A DNA stretch of 64,000 nt, from contig NC_092578.1 in assembly GCF_037975245.1 (NCBI RefSeq), positions 12,690,321-12,754,320 of the forward strand, given 5' to 3'. The first letter of the stretch is position 1; each line of letters begins with the position of its first letter. Below, piece by piece: positions 45,952-58,217 of this stretch. The position numbers and the translations under genes are program-made. The notes under the pieces are model-generated. The model did no database searches. It saw nothing but the letters and a program-made list of their open reading frames with translations, and was not told where the DNA came from. This DNA is from Apostichopus japonicus (taxonomy: Eukaryota > Echinodermata > Holothuroidea > Aspidochirotida > Stichopodidae).

Positions 45952-46589
45952 CAGGGGCGTAGCGAAGGGTTTTTTGTTGGGGGGGGGGGGGTGTGGAGAA
46001 TTTGATTTGCCGACGGATCTGGAAGTGGTGACTGAAATGGGGGAGGGGTCTAAGGGGAGAGGGTTCCCCCTCCCCTTTGGAAAATTTTTAGTTTTGAAAC
46101 GTCCCTAGATGCAATCGGGTGTATATTTTAAGTCAAATTTGATTTGCCGACGGATCTGGAAGTGGTGACTGAAATGGGGGAGGGGTTCTAAGGGGAGGGG
46201 GTGTCCCCCTCCCCTTTGGAAAATTTTTAGTTTTGAAACGTCCTTAGATGCAATCTGGTGCATATTTTAAGTCAAATTTGATTTGCCGACGGATCTGGAA
46301 GTGGTGACTGAAATGGGGGAGGGGTCTTAGGGTAGGGGGTCTACCCCTCCCCTTTGGAAATTTTTTAGTTTTGAAACGTCCTTAGATGCAATCTGGTGCA
46401 TATTTTAAGTCAAATTTGGCACGGAAGAAGCTCCCGTTCTCCTTTTCTCTATTCAGCTTTCCTTCTTTCTTCCCCTTCCGCTCTCTTCACCTTTTCTCCT
46501 TTTGCCGACAGACCCAAAATTTGCCGACAGCGACCAAATTATTGGGGGGGTGTGACACCCCCCCACACCCCCCGCTCGCTACGCCCCTG
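45952..46589. mobile_element. 638-bp TIR element with 8-bp target duplication
   Basis: Ends CAGGGGCGTAGCGA and GCTCGCTACGCCCCTG. GTGACAGA flanks both sides exactly (45944-45951, 46590-46597). Inside, a unit of about 135 bp (ATTTGATTTGCCGACGGATC ... GAAACGTCCTTAGATGCAAT) is repeated three times plus a partial. No transposase frame. G/C runs lie near both ends. Confidence 0.92.
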
Positions 46590-46732
46590 GTGACAGAGAC
46601 TAATTTTACAGACGGTATTACGCTTCTTGGAAAAATAAGACAAGCATGTACGCTAATGCAAATGTGAACCATGAATATATAATATAATATGACGTAATTA
46701 CATTCTTCTAACACGTGTGCAATCTTCTTTAT

Positions 46733-47062
46733 ATTTTTTTATGGGGGGGGGGGGGACATTCGCTGCGTTGCCCTTGTTCGTGCTTCTGCATGCCTCAGTC
46801 CTCGCTTTGCTACCGTCTTTTTCAACTCTCTTGTTCTCACGTTATTTCTTGATGACAAAATGTATTTGCGCCAAACTGTATGAAATGAGCGTGACGCATT
46901 TGCGAGTTACTCAATGCATGGTGATACTAGTTCTTATTATAGGACGACACGATGGTTACGTGCATTAGATTACCCAATTTACCTAGCTACGTTTATACCT
47001 TTCATGCTTAAACCTGAATTTTGTCATGTCACGCCTATTTCAATAACACAACATCTTTTGTT
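46733..47062. repeat. segmental duplication, copy 1
   Basis: Starts with a long G-run, then shares TTCGTGCTTCTG, CTCTCTTGTTCTCA, GAGCTACGTTTATACC-type and CACAACATCTTTTGTT blocks, in the same order and orientation, with 49815-50141. Not recognised as a known element. Confidence 0.85.
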
Positions 47063-49814
47063 TTCCCCCTCATTATGGGTACTATACTTATAGCGTATAC
47101 CTTACCGTTCACATGATTTAATTCAGCCGTGTCAACTATAGGTTACTGATTTGCTATATTCACTACAAGATAATACACAAAACACAAATAAATGGGAACT
47201 AACCTAAAAGAAAGTAAATTTGAATCAATGGTAAATAACATGAAAAACTTGACTTGACTTCACAATATTTCGCATATAGCCACTCATCGATCTTGTAGAC
47301 AGAATTATATCCTCTTACTTATACGCACATTGGGAGCAGGGACATCCAGCAGGCAAGCAGGGAGAATCGATCCCCTGCTAGGGAGAATCCCCTACTAGTG
47401 AGGAGGGAAACTTCGCCTAACCTCTGCCAATCGGAGTTCATGTGATTAAAAGATTGAAAACAGGCGTGCCACGGTTGTATTATTCCCTTTTCTTTCGATC
47501 TAATGTCGATAGTGTTAATTCCATAGAAAAAAACAACAAAAAAACAAGCAGCATACAGCTCTGCAATGATTCTATAACGTGTATTTTCTTTAGAGAGAAT
47601 TTCTTGAAAAAATGCATTCCCGTTTAGCTTTCCTTCCATTACATGGTGGTTAGTTCTTGGGATCAACGTAATCTCTAATCCTCCATGAGTTGAAAGGGAA
47701 TACAAAGAATGTTTCTATAGTTCACATTTTCTCATGGGTTCTTCCTTCCGTTTGACTCAGACTTACAACACCTAAAGTAATACTTTGTAACATGCTTCAA
47801 GATTAAATTTGTTGCATGGATAAATTTGAGTCAGGTGATGAAGTTAAAGTTAGTTAGACTAATTACATATGATGGTCCCACCCAATTGTGCACGAAATTC
47901 AATGGGATGTAATATTTTCTGTCTTTTAGTTATGGTTACTAACTACCAAAAGTAGAAGTAATAAAATGATTGTAACCCGACGGATCTCTAGAATTAGAGT
48001 TAGTCATGCATTTGTGTTTGACTATTTCATGGCTAGACCAGATCACGTGACACAAAGTTTTGCATGTAGGCTATTACCTTGAGGCCGGGGTATAATTACT
48101 CATTTATGTGTTAATACAACGTTATAGAAAATCGCAAAGATCCAAATTAATTTAAATAGTAACGTTGAAAGAACAGAGAATATAAACACAAACCATACCC
48201 TGATATTATTCTGGCAGACGGGAATTGGCTAAAAGTAATTTTTTTACGAAGACCTGATGTTCCTCACAAAAATTCTGGACGAAAAAGGAAATCAGTTTTT
48301 ACTCAATCTTCCATTTAGAGTAGAACACATGGTAAATCATGGCACGTTGTTGCCAATGATTAAATCAGAGGCCGTTGTGATGAAAACTTTCAGGGGATCA
48401 AATGCAGATTTAATATCGCAAAAGCGTGATTGCTGGCTAACATTAAAAAAAAAGATAAAGCGTCTTAGTGGCGCCTGGAGATTATCAAACAAATTTACAT
48501 TCATGACAATAGTTTTCGATTTCTTTTCTTGTTACCTATTTTAATCTTCCTTTTTGAAGGGTATTTGATGTTAATTAATAACCAAATGACGATGAAAGGA
48601 ATACTGTCGATGTGAACCAATGTTAACTATCACTGTCTACAAGACTGTAGTGCGGGCATGGGTGAGAGAAGAGGGAGTCTGTGTGTGTGGGGAGGGGAGG
48701 GGTGGGGGATCCCGAGGAGTTCTCGGCTAAGATTAAAAAGAATCAAAAACAAAGAAATGGAGAATAGCATATCGTCAAATGTTTACGTCTATGGGTACAA
48801 TTTCTTTTCCTTTGTTTAATTGTTGAACAGCTTTTTGTGTTGATTTTGATCGATTTTCGGCAGATATGTGATACTTATATCACAACAATAAATTTCATTA
48901 CATTGACTTGTCTAGAAAATATTGAAGAAGAAAAAAAGTTTAATTGATTTTGACATTTGATCAATATTTCATAGAAAGGAAAGTACTGGTATATTACAAA
49001 AAGGTAAGTTATCAGATATAATGTAATTAACATTAATATGACTTGTTGGATAAAAAAAATCGAAATAAAAAGTGTGTTAGATCTATCAGTTGCAGTTTCA
49101 AGTGGAAAAATAGGAAAATATCAAAATTGTAGTTTTACGCACCAAGAAGTGCCTACTGGCTAACATTAAAATGAAGCGTCTGATGGCCGTCTATAATAAA
49201 ACATCACAACAGATAAATACATGCTTGATGAAAGTTTTTATTTTGTTCTCCTTCTTCTTTTATATTTGAAAAGCAAGAAATTGGATAGTGAAAGAAAGGA
49301 TTGTGAACACTTTAGGTTTTGTAGGACAGTTGAAATGTGTGTGCAGAAGATGGAAGAGACAGAGAGAGAGGATCTCACGGCATCTCGACATTTTTAGGCC
49401 CTTCATTATATTTCCAATCGGTCCTTCAGTATCATGGCGCCGTGCTTGCCGGCTGACAGAGAAAATTGTATTTTGTCTGAGTCGCGTTTACAATTTTTAT
49501 CAATATCTCAAGTCATTAGAAAAATATTTTATATCGTTCTTCATATCACAAAGGAAAACGAATTTAACATGTGAGAGGAATTCACAAAAAGGGAACATTA
49601 ATGGAAAGTTAAAGTTTCGATAGCATTCATTGAGGGGAAGAGGACCATGATTATTTATGATACGAGGAATAAAATGCCTAATATAAATTATGCAAATAAG
49701 GCTAGGAGTTGTTCCGTTGTCGTAATGCATGCCACGTATTTGTGTATATGCAAGCGTTCGTTATTTCTGGTGTTGTGTTTTATCTTTTTTTTTGTTTTTT
49801 TTTGTTTGCTTGTT
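47063..49814. other. no recognised gene
   Basis: AT-rich. A block TGGCTAACATTAAAA...AAGCGTCT near 48438-48475 recurs near 49156-49192, suggesting an old repeat. Open frames (47319-47705, 48257-48544, 49288-49623) have no recognisable domain. Confidence 0.45.
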
Positions 49815-50141
49815 TGTTTATTATTTGGGGGGGGGGGTATTTTAGCTGCGATGCCCTCTTTTCGTGCTTCTGTATCAGTCCTCGCACCAGTCCTGTAATA
49901 TTTTACTCTCTTGTTCTCAAGTTATGTTCTTGATGATAAAATAAATTTGAGCCAAACTGTTTGAAGTGAGCGTAACACATTTGCTTGTTACCCAATGGCA
50001 ATATCAGATCCTAATACACGACGATACCATGGTTACTTACATAAGGTTACCCAATTTACCGAGCTACGTTTATACCTTTCATGCTTAAACCTGATTTTTG
50101 TTATGTCACGCCTATTTCAATGACACAACATCTTTTGTTAA
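49815..50141. repeat. segmental duplication, copy 2
   Basis: Diverged partner of 46733-47062, same orientation, about 3.1 kb away. It too begins at a G-run after a T-rich tract. Followed by a short direct repeat AGAGTTCTGGATGAA at 50155 and 50190. Confidence 0.85.
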
Positions 50142-50611
50142 ACAGAATAAAACAGAGTTCTGGATGAAAGACAAATAATAGATTAAAGCAGAGTTCTGGA
50201 TGAATGCATGAGAGGTGACGCTAATACCTTTTTTTTCAAATTCATAGGAGATGGGACCTTAATGTTTATTCCGTTCGTTTATTTCTTTGTTATAGAGATC
50301 TAAGATACAATTTTCATTGTCAGTAACGTATATCGTCAAGGAGGGGTGGCGGTGAAGGGAGAGTATAGCTAAGTTGAAAGGGATGCTGTTGCCTCCTATA
50401 ACGTATACGCTTTATAGAGAGTTATAGTTGCTGATAGAGTTGACCAATTCAGAGTATTGACAAAATGTATTGTACTTATAAAAGCTATAAAATCATCCAA
50501 ACCCCGTCCTCGTCACCGTCCCTTCCTCATAACCATTCAGTCTTTCAAAATGCAATAATTGTAAACAACGTGATCAAGTTGGCTGATAATAGATCAAAAT
50601 TTGATACTTAT

Positions 50612-52139
50612 CAGCGACGTAGCCAGGAATTTGAAAGGGGGGGGGGAGCACTTTTTGCGACTGATATGGATTTTCAAAATTGTAGGCACGACTATCTGAG
50701 CGGAGCGCCACCATCGGTTGGCGCGGAGCGTACAAGAAAATTTTTGGTTTTACAAACCCCCCAGATGGCCGGAAACGGCCCTTCCCGAGTGTTCATTCTG
50801 GTTCCATGGCCTCTTGCTAACTTGAGACACCTCATTCAATATCACTTTTAAACCAAAAAAACAAACGAGTTAAAATAGTTCGTAATTCAATACTACATAA
50901 TGCTCGGTATTTAAAATTAGCAAAGTACAAGTACAGAGTAGTCTTACTTTTCAACTGCTGATACTTGTAGATACATATATAGATAGGCCAGAAATGTCTT
51001 TGATACAACTATAGCCAGTAATTGTCTTTGTTACAACTGTAAATGTTTAAGTTAGCCTAATATAAGAGAAGGCGAGAGCTATCCGACGATTGCCATCTGA
51101 TGCAAATTTCTCAACTGTTTTCTCAAGGCTGAAATATTATCTGCGTAAACGGGTTCTTAACTAGATGTTAAAAAAACTGACAAGATCGGATTCTAGACTT
51201 TTTTCGGCGGGTAGAGTGTTGAATGAAACGGCACGCGATAGAAATGACAGCCTAAATTAGAAGACTAGGTCACCTAATTTAGCCATATTCTTGCTACGTT
51301 CATTTCAATAGTTATTCCTGTCTGGACTCTTAAACTCGTCCAGCAAGCTTATGGATTTGAAATATGGGTGTTTTTAAAAAAGATAACTTGGCCAAAAAAA
51401 GTGTAGGCCCGGGCCTACAGTGCTACATACTGGCTACGCCCCTGATCACGGATATCATATTATCAGCAGATTTTGTTTCCTGTTTGAATTTTTTTACATG
51501 CTCTTTTACATAATATATCAGAAAGACAAACATAGTGCTCTTTCACAATTTTTCCAGTAGGATGATTCTTGTTTATTGTCCAATGTCTGGACTTTAATAC
51601 ATTTGACGAATTTAACTGATAGACAATATAAACTTTCATATTTTGTAATATAGCCAGATATGCAGTGGCCTAAAAACAAATATCGTTATCGTTAGCAGTG
51701 TAATAATTATTTAAAGGAAGTGCGTATCACGTACGATTGCTATAGCTTAGCTTCATAACATGCTGTTCGTGCACAACTTAGGACGAATCATAGAAAGGAT
51801 GAAAACGAACGTTGTTGAGCATACGGTTCGTGACATTCCATATAGAGTGCGGTTAGGTAGGCAATATGTATTTTATTACGCAGTGGCCAACTGTAGGCTT
51901 GTAATAGGCTATAGGCTAAATTTAGCTAATTGCATCTGCCAAACTAAGTTAGTAGTTGAATCAGTAGGCGTGAATGTTACTACGATTACAATCGAGTTAA
52001 CGGAGCTGACGAGTATTCAAGATCAAAAGAGCACTGACAAAATACCATGCTAAAAAAAACAACAGTTTCAAAAAAAAATCGACACTGAAAGGGGGGGGGA
52101 GCGGTCGCTCCCCCTGCTCCCCCCCTGGCTACGTCCCTG
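50612..52139. mobile_element. 1.5-kb TIR element with 8-bp target duplication
   Basis: Ends CAGCGACGTAGCCAGG and CCTGGCTACGTCCCTG; ATACTTAT flanks both sides exactly (50604-50611, 52140-52147). A further terminus-like sequence (CTGGCTACGCCCCTG) ends internally at 51444, so it may be composite. Long G-runs lie close to both ends. No transposase frame found. Confidence 0.88.
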
Positions 52140-52180
52140 ATACTTATAAAGATGATTCTGATGTTTTGTAGGCCTTTTTT

Positions 52181-52230
52181 TTCACTTCTTTATTCCAATA
52201 TAAATTTACAGAGAAATTTATAAAAAGGAT
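52181..52230 (-). repeat. repeat fragment shared with 59566-59612
   Basis: TTTATTCCAATATAAATTTA and CAGAGAAATTTATAAA are repeated almost exactly at 59568. Read on the - strand it would end in AATAAAG, consistent with the 3' end of a retro-element, but no coding region is attached. Confidence 0.6.
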
Positions 52231-52978
52231 ACACACTTCTGTATGTCATTTGGGGGGGGGGGGGGGGACCTATATACACCCAAATGCCGCTGTTTCAGAG
52301 AATCAATAAACACATCAAGTCACTGCGGACTAAACAAAGTCTTGTAGTTGACGGATTCCCGATCCCGTGTTTCCCAAATCTACTTGCATAAACTCTTAAC
52401 CCTATTAATCCTGTTTCGGGTTTCGAAGTTACTGTGCTATTTTCAGCCATTCAGATCCCTAAATAAAGATTAGTCACATGTAGTTAACGTAATTGACTTA
52501 ATAAGTTTTGTCCCTTCCTCATTCATAATGGTCTTGAAATGTGAATAGGTATTGTTTGTTGAAATTTCAGGCTTAATCCCAGTTCATGATCGTCTGCATA
52601 GAATATAGTCAGTGTAAAGGGAGACAACTTACCGCAAGACTTCTCTTGCGAGCATACCTCTTAAGCAACCTTTTCTGAATAAGGAGATTTCACGGAATCC
52701 GTTTTCTTTTACTGTTTGCTTCGAAATCATCGATAGTATCGGGGCATAAGCCTATTGTACATTTACGATTTGAAAGGAAACGACATTCCCACTGCTTGCT
52801 GCAATGTAAACCAAGACATTGAAGCGTGAGCTTCTTGTTAATGAAGATATTCAGATCCGTTGTTCTAATGAGAGTGAGGCAGGGTGAATAGAGATTTCGT
52901 TGAAGGCAGTGTCATTCACTGTTAGGAACAGATTGTATCCAACCAATAATACCAATTTAAGCTGGTTAAAAGTTAACT

Positions 52979-53053
52979 TGTCAAATGGCTCAGAGGGTAG
53001 AGCAGTGGACTGGTAACCTTATGAACTGAGTTCGACTCCATCAATGGTTGGTT
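52979..53053 (+). pseudogene. tRNA-like / SINE-head sequence
   Basis: Contains a good Pol III A box (TGGCTCAGAGGGTAGAGCA) and B box (AGTTCGACTCC) at tRNA spacing, and an anticodon-loop-like CTGGTAA. The acceptor and anticodon stems do not pair well, so it is more likely a SINE head or a decayed tRNA copy than a working tRNA. Confidence 0.5.
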
Positions 53054-53156
53054 ATACACGTTTAAAATTTCTTTTTCTCTTTCAGTAGTTGACGCTGAAG
53101 TCTTGATATATTAATTCAACCATATAATTTACTAGCTGATGTGATGGCCGATGCTG

Positions 53157-53303
53157 TTAAGAGGGTGACGAAAGACTCATTCCTCGTCGGTCGTGTAAAT
53201 CGTGGCTAGGGTTCAAGACAGGCCTCTGGCGATAATACCTCTGGCTGTGGCATGGTGCTTTTTTGTGGCCTAGGATCCCGTACCATGTCTCCCTTGTTGT
53301 CGC
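53157..53303 (-). pseudogene. 3' part of an open frame interrupted by the LINE
   Basis: The - strand frame ATTRETWYGILGHKK... runs from the left LINE border to a stop at 53157. Across the LINE's target duplication it is in frame with 58526-58405 (MAASMPVAEMSPPL ... ILPGSF). The joined frame would be about 90 codons. No domain recognised; it could be chance, or part of an older element that served as target. Confidence 0.35.
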
Positions 53304-53318
53304 AAAAGAACCCGCAAC

Positions 53319-54680
53319 ATGGCTGCTCTTAGTCGAGACACGTCCATACAGCTTCACCTAGATTGTAGTGAGGGAAAGTCAGTTCTTTTTAATCTTTTGA
53401 AGGAAAAGTGCATAGATCCCGGAGAACATCTAACGGCGGTTCAGGAACTCCCCGGTAGACTATGGGACGTGACTTTCAAAACAGTAGATTTGAAGAAGAA
53501 ATTTTGGCCTGCTCTATCGAGTGCAGATTGCTGCACTGCAACAACATACACCGGTTGCACGACGATAGTTACGGTTTTGCATGTACCGTATGAATTGGGG
53601 GACAACGTGGTGAGGTATATTCTAGGCCGTTACGGTAAAGTTGTGAGTGGTCGTTTCCTTACACTTTCCGACTACCCACAGGTGTTTAATGGAATTCGGC
53701 AGTATCAGGTTGAAATCACCAAAGACATCCCTTCATCCTTAAGACTTGGTGGAAGAAACTGTTGGGTGAGATATAGAGGCCAGCCCAGAACTTGCCTGAA
53801 ATGTGGAGCAAACGGACATGAAGCAAAACACTGTGACCAGATAAAGTGCTACAACTGTCACGAAATTGGACATACAGCAAAGCAATGTGTGACTGAAGTT
53901 AAGTGCACCGTATGCGAAAAGTTGGGGCACACCTCTCGTAGCTGCCCAATTTCCTTTGCGAACAAAATCAGCCCTACCGCCAGAGCCTGGGTCAAGGGTC
54001 CTGCTGTCGTGCAACAAGAGGCAACAATGTCGGAAGAAACTGACGAGCCAACGGCAAAAGTAACTGACGGCAACACCATTGCCGAAACGGTCGATACACA
54101 AGGTATGACACAGGACCTAGAGAAAAAAGAAGAAAGTCAAACAATCAACGATAGCGACACAGATTTGTTCGAAAACACAGAGGTTATGGAGACAATGTCT
54201 ATAGCATCAAGTAGCTGGGCCACCCCTCAAACAGAACATCGGGAAGTATCGAACAGCGAAAGAAGACAGTCTAAACCTTCACCTGAAATATCGTCACAAG
54301 AGGACATCGTTGGGGATAATAAATTTCGTCCCAGCTTAAGACCCAAGAGAAAAAGTGTCTCCCAACCTGAAGCAGTTAAAAGACCAGAAAGATCCAGGTC
54401 AAGTCTTCGCTTCCCCGCCGAGGATCCCAAAGATAATGTGAAAATGTCACAAATTTTTCTAGAGGATGAGCCATGGCACTCATGTAAAGCAAAGGGATGC
54501 CCGGAAATTTTTTCTGAGTATCACGTTTTGAAAGAGCACCTGTTAAACGCCCACCCAAAGCTGAAACCTTCAAAGTACCCATGTGCTATGAAGTCATGCA
54601 AGAATACGTGTAAATCCCCCCAGGAATGGATCTTACAATGGCTGACGAGCACCCAGAATTTGTCAGTAAAAAGGAGATAG
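53319..54680 (+). CDS. LINE ORF1 (gag-like, three CCHC knuckles), frameshifted at the end
   Basis: 453 codons. An N-terminal region of about 150 residues is followed by three CCHC zinc knuckles at residues 159-172 (CLKCGANGHEAKHC), 177-190 (CYNCHEIGHTAKQC) and 196-209 (CTVCEKLGHTSRSC), a long acidic Ser/Thr-rich linker, and a C2H2 finger (C389, C394, H407, H412). A second finger starts at C422/C427, but its histidine positions fall where the frame has shifted (codon 440, near 54636-54638). The +1-shifted frame continues from there with plausible coding to a stop at about 54714. Such proteins bind element RNA and act as nucleic-acid chaperones in the ribonucleoprotein. Confidence 0.92.
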   Translation: MAALSRDTSIQLHLDCSEGKSVLFNLLKEKCIDPGEHLTAVQELPGRLWDVTFKTVDLKKKFWPALSSADCCTATTYTGCTTIVTVLHVPYELGDNVVRYILGRYGKVVSGRFLTLSDYPQVFNGIRQYQVEITKDIPSSLRLGGRNCWVRYRGQPRTCLKCGANGHEAKHCDQIKCYNCHEIGHTAKQCVTEVKCTVCEKLGHTSRSCPISFANKISPTARAWVKGPAVVQQEATMSEETDEPTAKVTDGNTIAETVDTQGMTQDLEKKEESQTINDSDTDLFENTEVMETMSIASSSWATPQTEHREVSNSERRQSKPSPEISSQEDIVGDNKFRPSLRPKRKSVSQPEAVKRPERSRSSLRFPAEDPKDNVKMSQIFLEDEPWHSCKAKGCPEIFSEYHVLKEHLLNAHPKLKPSKYPCAMKSCKNTCKSPQEWILQWLTSTQNLSVKRR

Positions 54681-54772
54681 AATTTTTCGACAGGTATTTT
54701 TTAAGGAATGCCTGATCATCGGAATCTCATTGTGGTATACATCTCGTTCTGTTCTTTACTTTATCTCTCTCT

Positions 54773-57700
54773 ATGGCTACTATGAACATATCGATTGCTT
54801 CACTTAACGTTAATGGACTAAGAGACAACAAAAAATGTTCAAAGATTTTACAATGGGCTAAGATATTCAATTTTGATATTATTCTTCTGCAAGAACTGTA
54901 TTTGTCGGATAGTGCCGACTCTCAATTTTTCAGACGTCAATGGGGTGGTCCTTTTATTTTCTCCCCTAGTTCTTCTAATCACTCTTGTGGGGTGGGTATT
55001 GCTTTCAGTAGTAAACTGTGTTGCGTCATTTCGCAAGTAAGACACGATACCTTTGGTCGTTGCATTTCTGCCCTCTGCACTATTCATAACAGTACTGTCC
55101 GGGTTTGTAACATTTATGCGCCTAACGCCCCGAGTGAAAGGAAAGCGTTTTTCAGGCAAATTTACATTTACACCCGTGGTTACGACCCTATTATTTTGGG
55201 GGGCGATTTTAATTGTGTAATGGATGACATCGATCGCTCAAACATTTCGTCCAACCGTTCTGCTTTTGTAGGCCGGGATGAGATCAACGATCTTATTGTC
55301 ACTTATAATCTTGTTGATTGTTATAGGGTTATCCACCCCACCATACCCGGTCATACCTGGTTTCGTTTTAACAACAGTCAAAGTTCTAGAATTGATCGAA
55401 TCTACTCTTCGAGAGATTTTTTTGTCAACAAAGCGACTACGTCGCCGATCCCTTATTCTGACCATAAGCCTATTCAGGTCAACATCAAAATTCCTCACAC
55501 TGCTACTCGGGGGAAAGGTTATTGGAAGTACAATGTGCACTCTTAACAATGATAAGGAATTCTGCAAAGAATTACGTGTTTATTATAAGCTTTGGTCTAC
55601 TCTGAAGCCAGGTTTTAATGCTTTATCTGATTGGTGGGAGAACGTTAAGTCTAGAATTAAAACGCTTGCGGTTCGGCACAGCTCCCGCATTGCTCGTCAG
55701 AAGAGAAATCGGCTTAAAGAGCTTCAAACGCTTTGTGCGACTTCAAATTCTCAGGAAATTGATGATATTATGAACACTGAGTTAAGAGGTGCTTACATTC
55801 GTTCCAGAGCTAAATTTCTTGAAGAAGGGGAAAAACCATCTGCCTTTTTCTTTAGAAAAGAAAAACGTCAAGCCGATCAGAAAGTTGTTCATCAAGTCCG
55901 CAAACCGGACGGTAATATTACCTGCAATAATAAGGAAATTATAGAGGTTTTCCACAAATTCTTTAGTGATCTCTATTCCAACCACGAAGGGTTTGACGAG
56001 AGTTCTCAAGATGTTTTCATTAATAGTTTGCACAACATGTTAAATGATGAGGACATTGGAAGTCTTGAAAAACCTATCACTCTAGATGAGATAAAGATTG
56101 CTCTGTCGCTTGCTTCCAATAACAAATCTCCGGGTATTGATGGTCTTCCATATGAATTCTATTCCTCCTTCCTAGATATGTTGGGCGAAGACCTCCTCGG
56201 TGTTTATAACAACATTTTCAAAACTGGCACTATGTCAATGTCTCAGCGTACAGGCATCGTTACACTTCTCCCAAAGAAAGGTGATAAGACTGACCCAACC
56301 AATTGGCGTCCAATCAGTCTGCTTAACACAGACTATAAACTGATCTCGAAGGTTCTACAAATCAGAATGTCTAAAGTATTGCCCACTATTGTAAACGAGC
56401 ATCAAACGTGTTCTGTCCCTGGCAGATCTATTCACGATAATATGTTCATAATTAGAGATATAATTGATTATTCTGCCATGAAGAAAATTGATTGTGCCCT
56501 CATCTCAATCGACCAACACAAAGCTTTCGATAAAGTTTCTTGGTCATTTCTTATGAGAGTTCTCGAGAAGTTACGGTTTGGTAGCAATTTTCGAAAATGG
56601 GTGACTATTTTGTACAACAATATTTACAGTCGTATTCTTATCAACGGAAATCTCTCTGATATTATACCCATTGCTCGAGGGGTGAGGCAGGGCTGCCCCC
56701 TTTCACCGGTTCTGTATGTGTTATTTATTGAGCCAATTTCTAGATATATTAATAGTTGCAATAGCATCCGGGGCTTTCCCATCCCTGGTGGGAGTGGCAG
56801 ACGTGTTAAATTTCTTCAATACGCGGATGACGCCACATGTGTTGCAACCAATATTGGTGATATCGCACAGTATTTTAATGTGTTTAAACTTTTTCAAAAA
56901 GCTACCGGTGCTTCTGTAAACATGAGCAAGACTTGTGGCTTAAAGTTGGGTACGTTTGCCTCTCGTCAGTTACCCACCAACATTCATTGGAGTACCTCTT
57001 CAATCAAAATCACGGGTGTGACTTTTGGTTCAAAGGAGGCTGTCCATTGTAATTGGGCTACAAAGGTTAAATCTGCCACTCTACTTGCTAACTCTTGGAG
57101 CAGCAGACATTTGACTCTCCTAGGCAAAGTACTGGTTAATAATACTGTTATTTATCCACTGTTTTACTTTGTGGCCCCCGTTTTTCGTGTGCCTGATAGT
57201 GTGGTCAAGGAAGTAAACAAAGCCGTTTTCTCCTTTATTTGGGGTGAAAACAAACCCGACCTTGTGTCTAGGAAAGTCATCATCTTGGACAGACTACAAG
57301 GCGGCTTAGGTTTAGATAGTTTTAGAAATAAGATGGATCCATTGTTAATTAGACCGTTATTTACCTTGCTGACTCGCATGCAAGACCCGCCTATCCATTT
57401 TATTATAGCTCGTTTCTTTCTGGCCATGCCACTCCGTAGAGTCTTCCCTCAGTTATGGTCCAATACGCGGCCAAATTCTGCCGTTTGTCCACCCTCTTTA
57501 CTTTACGCAAGTGATATCATTAGGAGGTTACATTCCATGGACAGCCTTTTCTTTCAGTCCAGTAAGAGTATCAAACTTATTACTAAATCCCTTCAACCCA
57601 GTGGTGCCAACTTAATTGCTGTTAGAGATTACCCAACGTTCCCTTGGGAGACCATCTGGAAGCTGGCCTTTAGTAACATGCTAGGCAACAAATTAATGGA

Positions 57701-58217
57701 TTTTCAATGGCGTCTAGCACATCACATTTTGTACACCGGTAAAAGGATAAAGGACTGGGGAATGGGTGACGGTATTTGTCCTTGCGAGGAGTGTAACGAA
57801 ATTGAGACTATTTCTCACATTTTCTGGGAATGCCCAAAAGCCAAGACAGTTTTGATTTGGGTAGAGAAAATTTTTCACAGATTAGCTGGTGATAACAGCT
57901 CATTTAACATGAAACTGTATTTGTTTGGATTCCCTTGTGTCGACTTTCCACAGATAGTTTTCAACAGAATTTGGTTTATCTTTTGTATTACGAAATTTGC
58001 TATTTGGAAGTCAAGGTGCCTTCATATTTTTGAAGACCAAGCCCAAACTGGGACTGCTCTTCTCTCGATTATCGCAAAAGAAATTAAAACCCGAGTAGAA
58101 GCAGACTTCAGTCGTCTTACAAAACGTCAGTTCAGTAAACTTTGGACGTCCGGAACGTCTTTTGTTAAAATTAAAAAAGACAAACTTCATATTAATCTCA
58201 AGACAAATGTCTCTTAA
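54773..58217 (+). pseudogene. LINE ORF2 (endonuclease + reverse transcriptase), one frameshift
   Basis: The first frame (54773-55546, 257 codons) is an APE-type endonuclease: SLNVNGLRD (N14), QEL (E41), IYAP (Y115), GGDFN (D145, N147), RIDRI and SDHKP (D230, H231) are all present. The frame then stops by a one-base shift near 55536-55546, and the reverse transcriptase continues in the next frame to TAA at 58215-58217. RT blocks include NNKSPGIDGLPYEF, RPISLLNTDYK, GVRQGCPLSP and YADD (56820-56831). The C-terminus has the zf-RVT motif (CPCEECNE ... HIFWEC, from 57777). The element family nicks target DNA and reverse-transcribes its RNA in place. The shift could be a sequencing error, a mutation or programmed; the break removes a single continuous ORF2. 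Confidence 0.93.

Noticed and set aside
47319-47705. 128-codon - strand frame as a gene
   Set aside because: No family resemblance and composition like surrounding non-coding DNA.
52979-53053. Functional tRNA gene
   Set aside because: A and B boxes are good, but acceptor and anticodon stems do not pair convincingly; kept only as tRNA-like.
53739-54430. Open frames on the - strand within the LINE
   Set aside because: Shadows of ORF1, whose zinc knuckles clearly set the coding strand.
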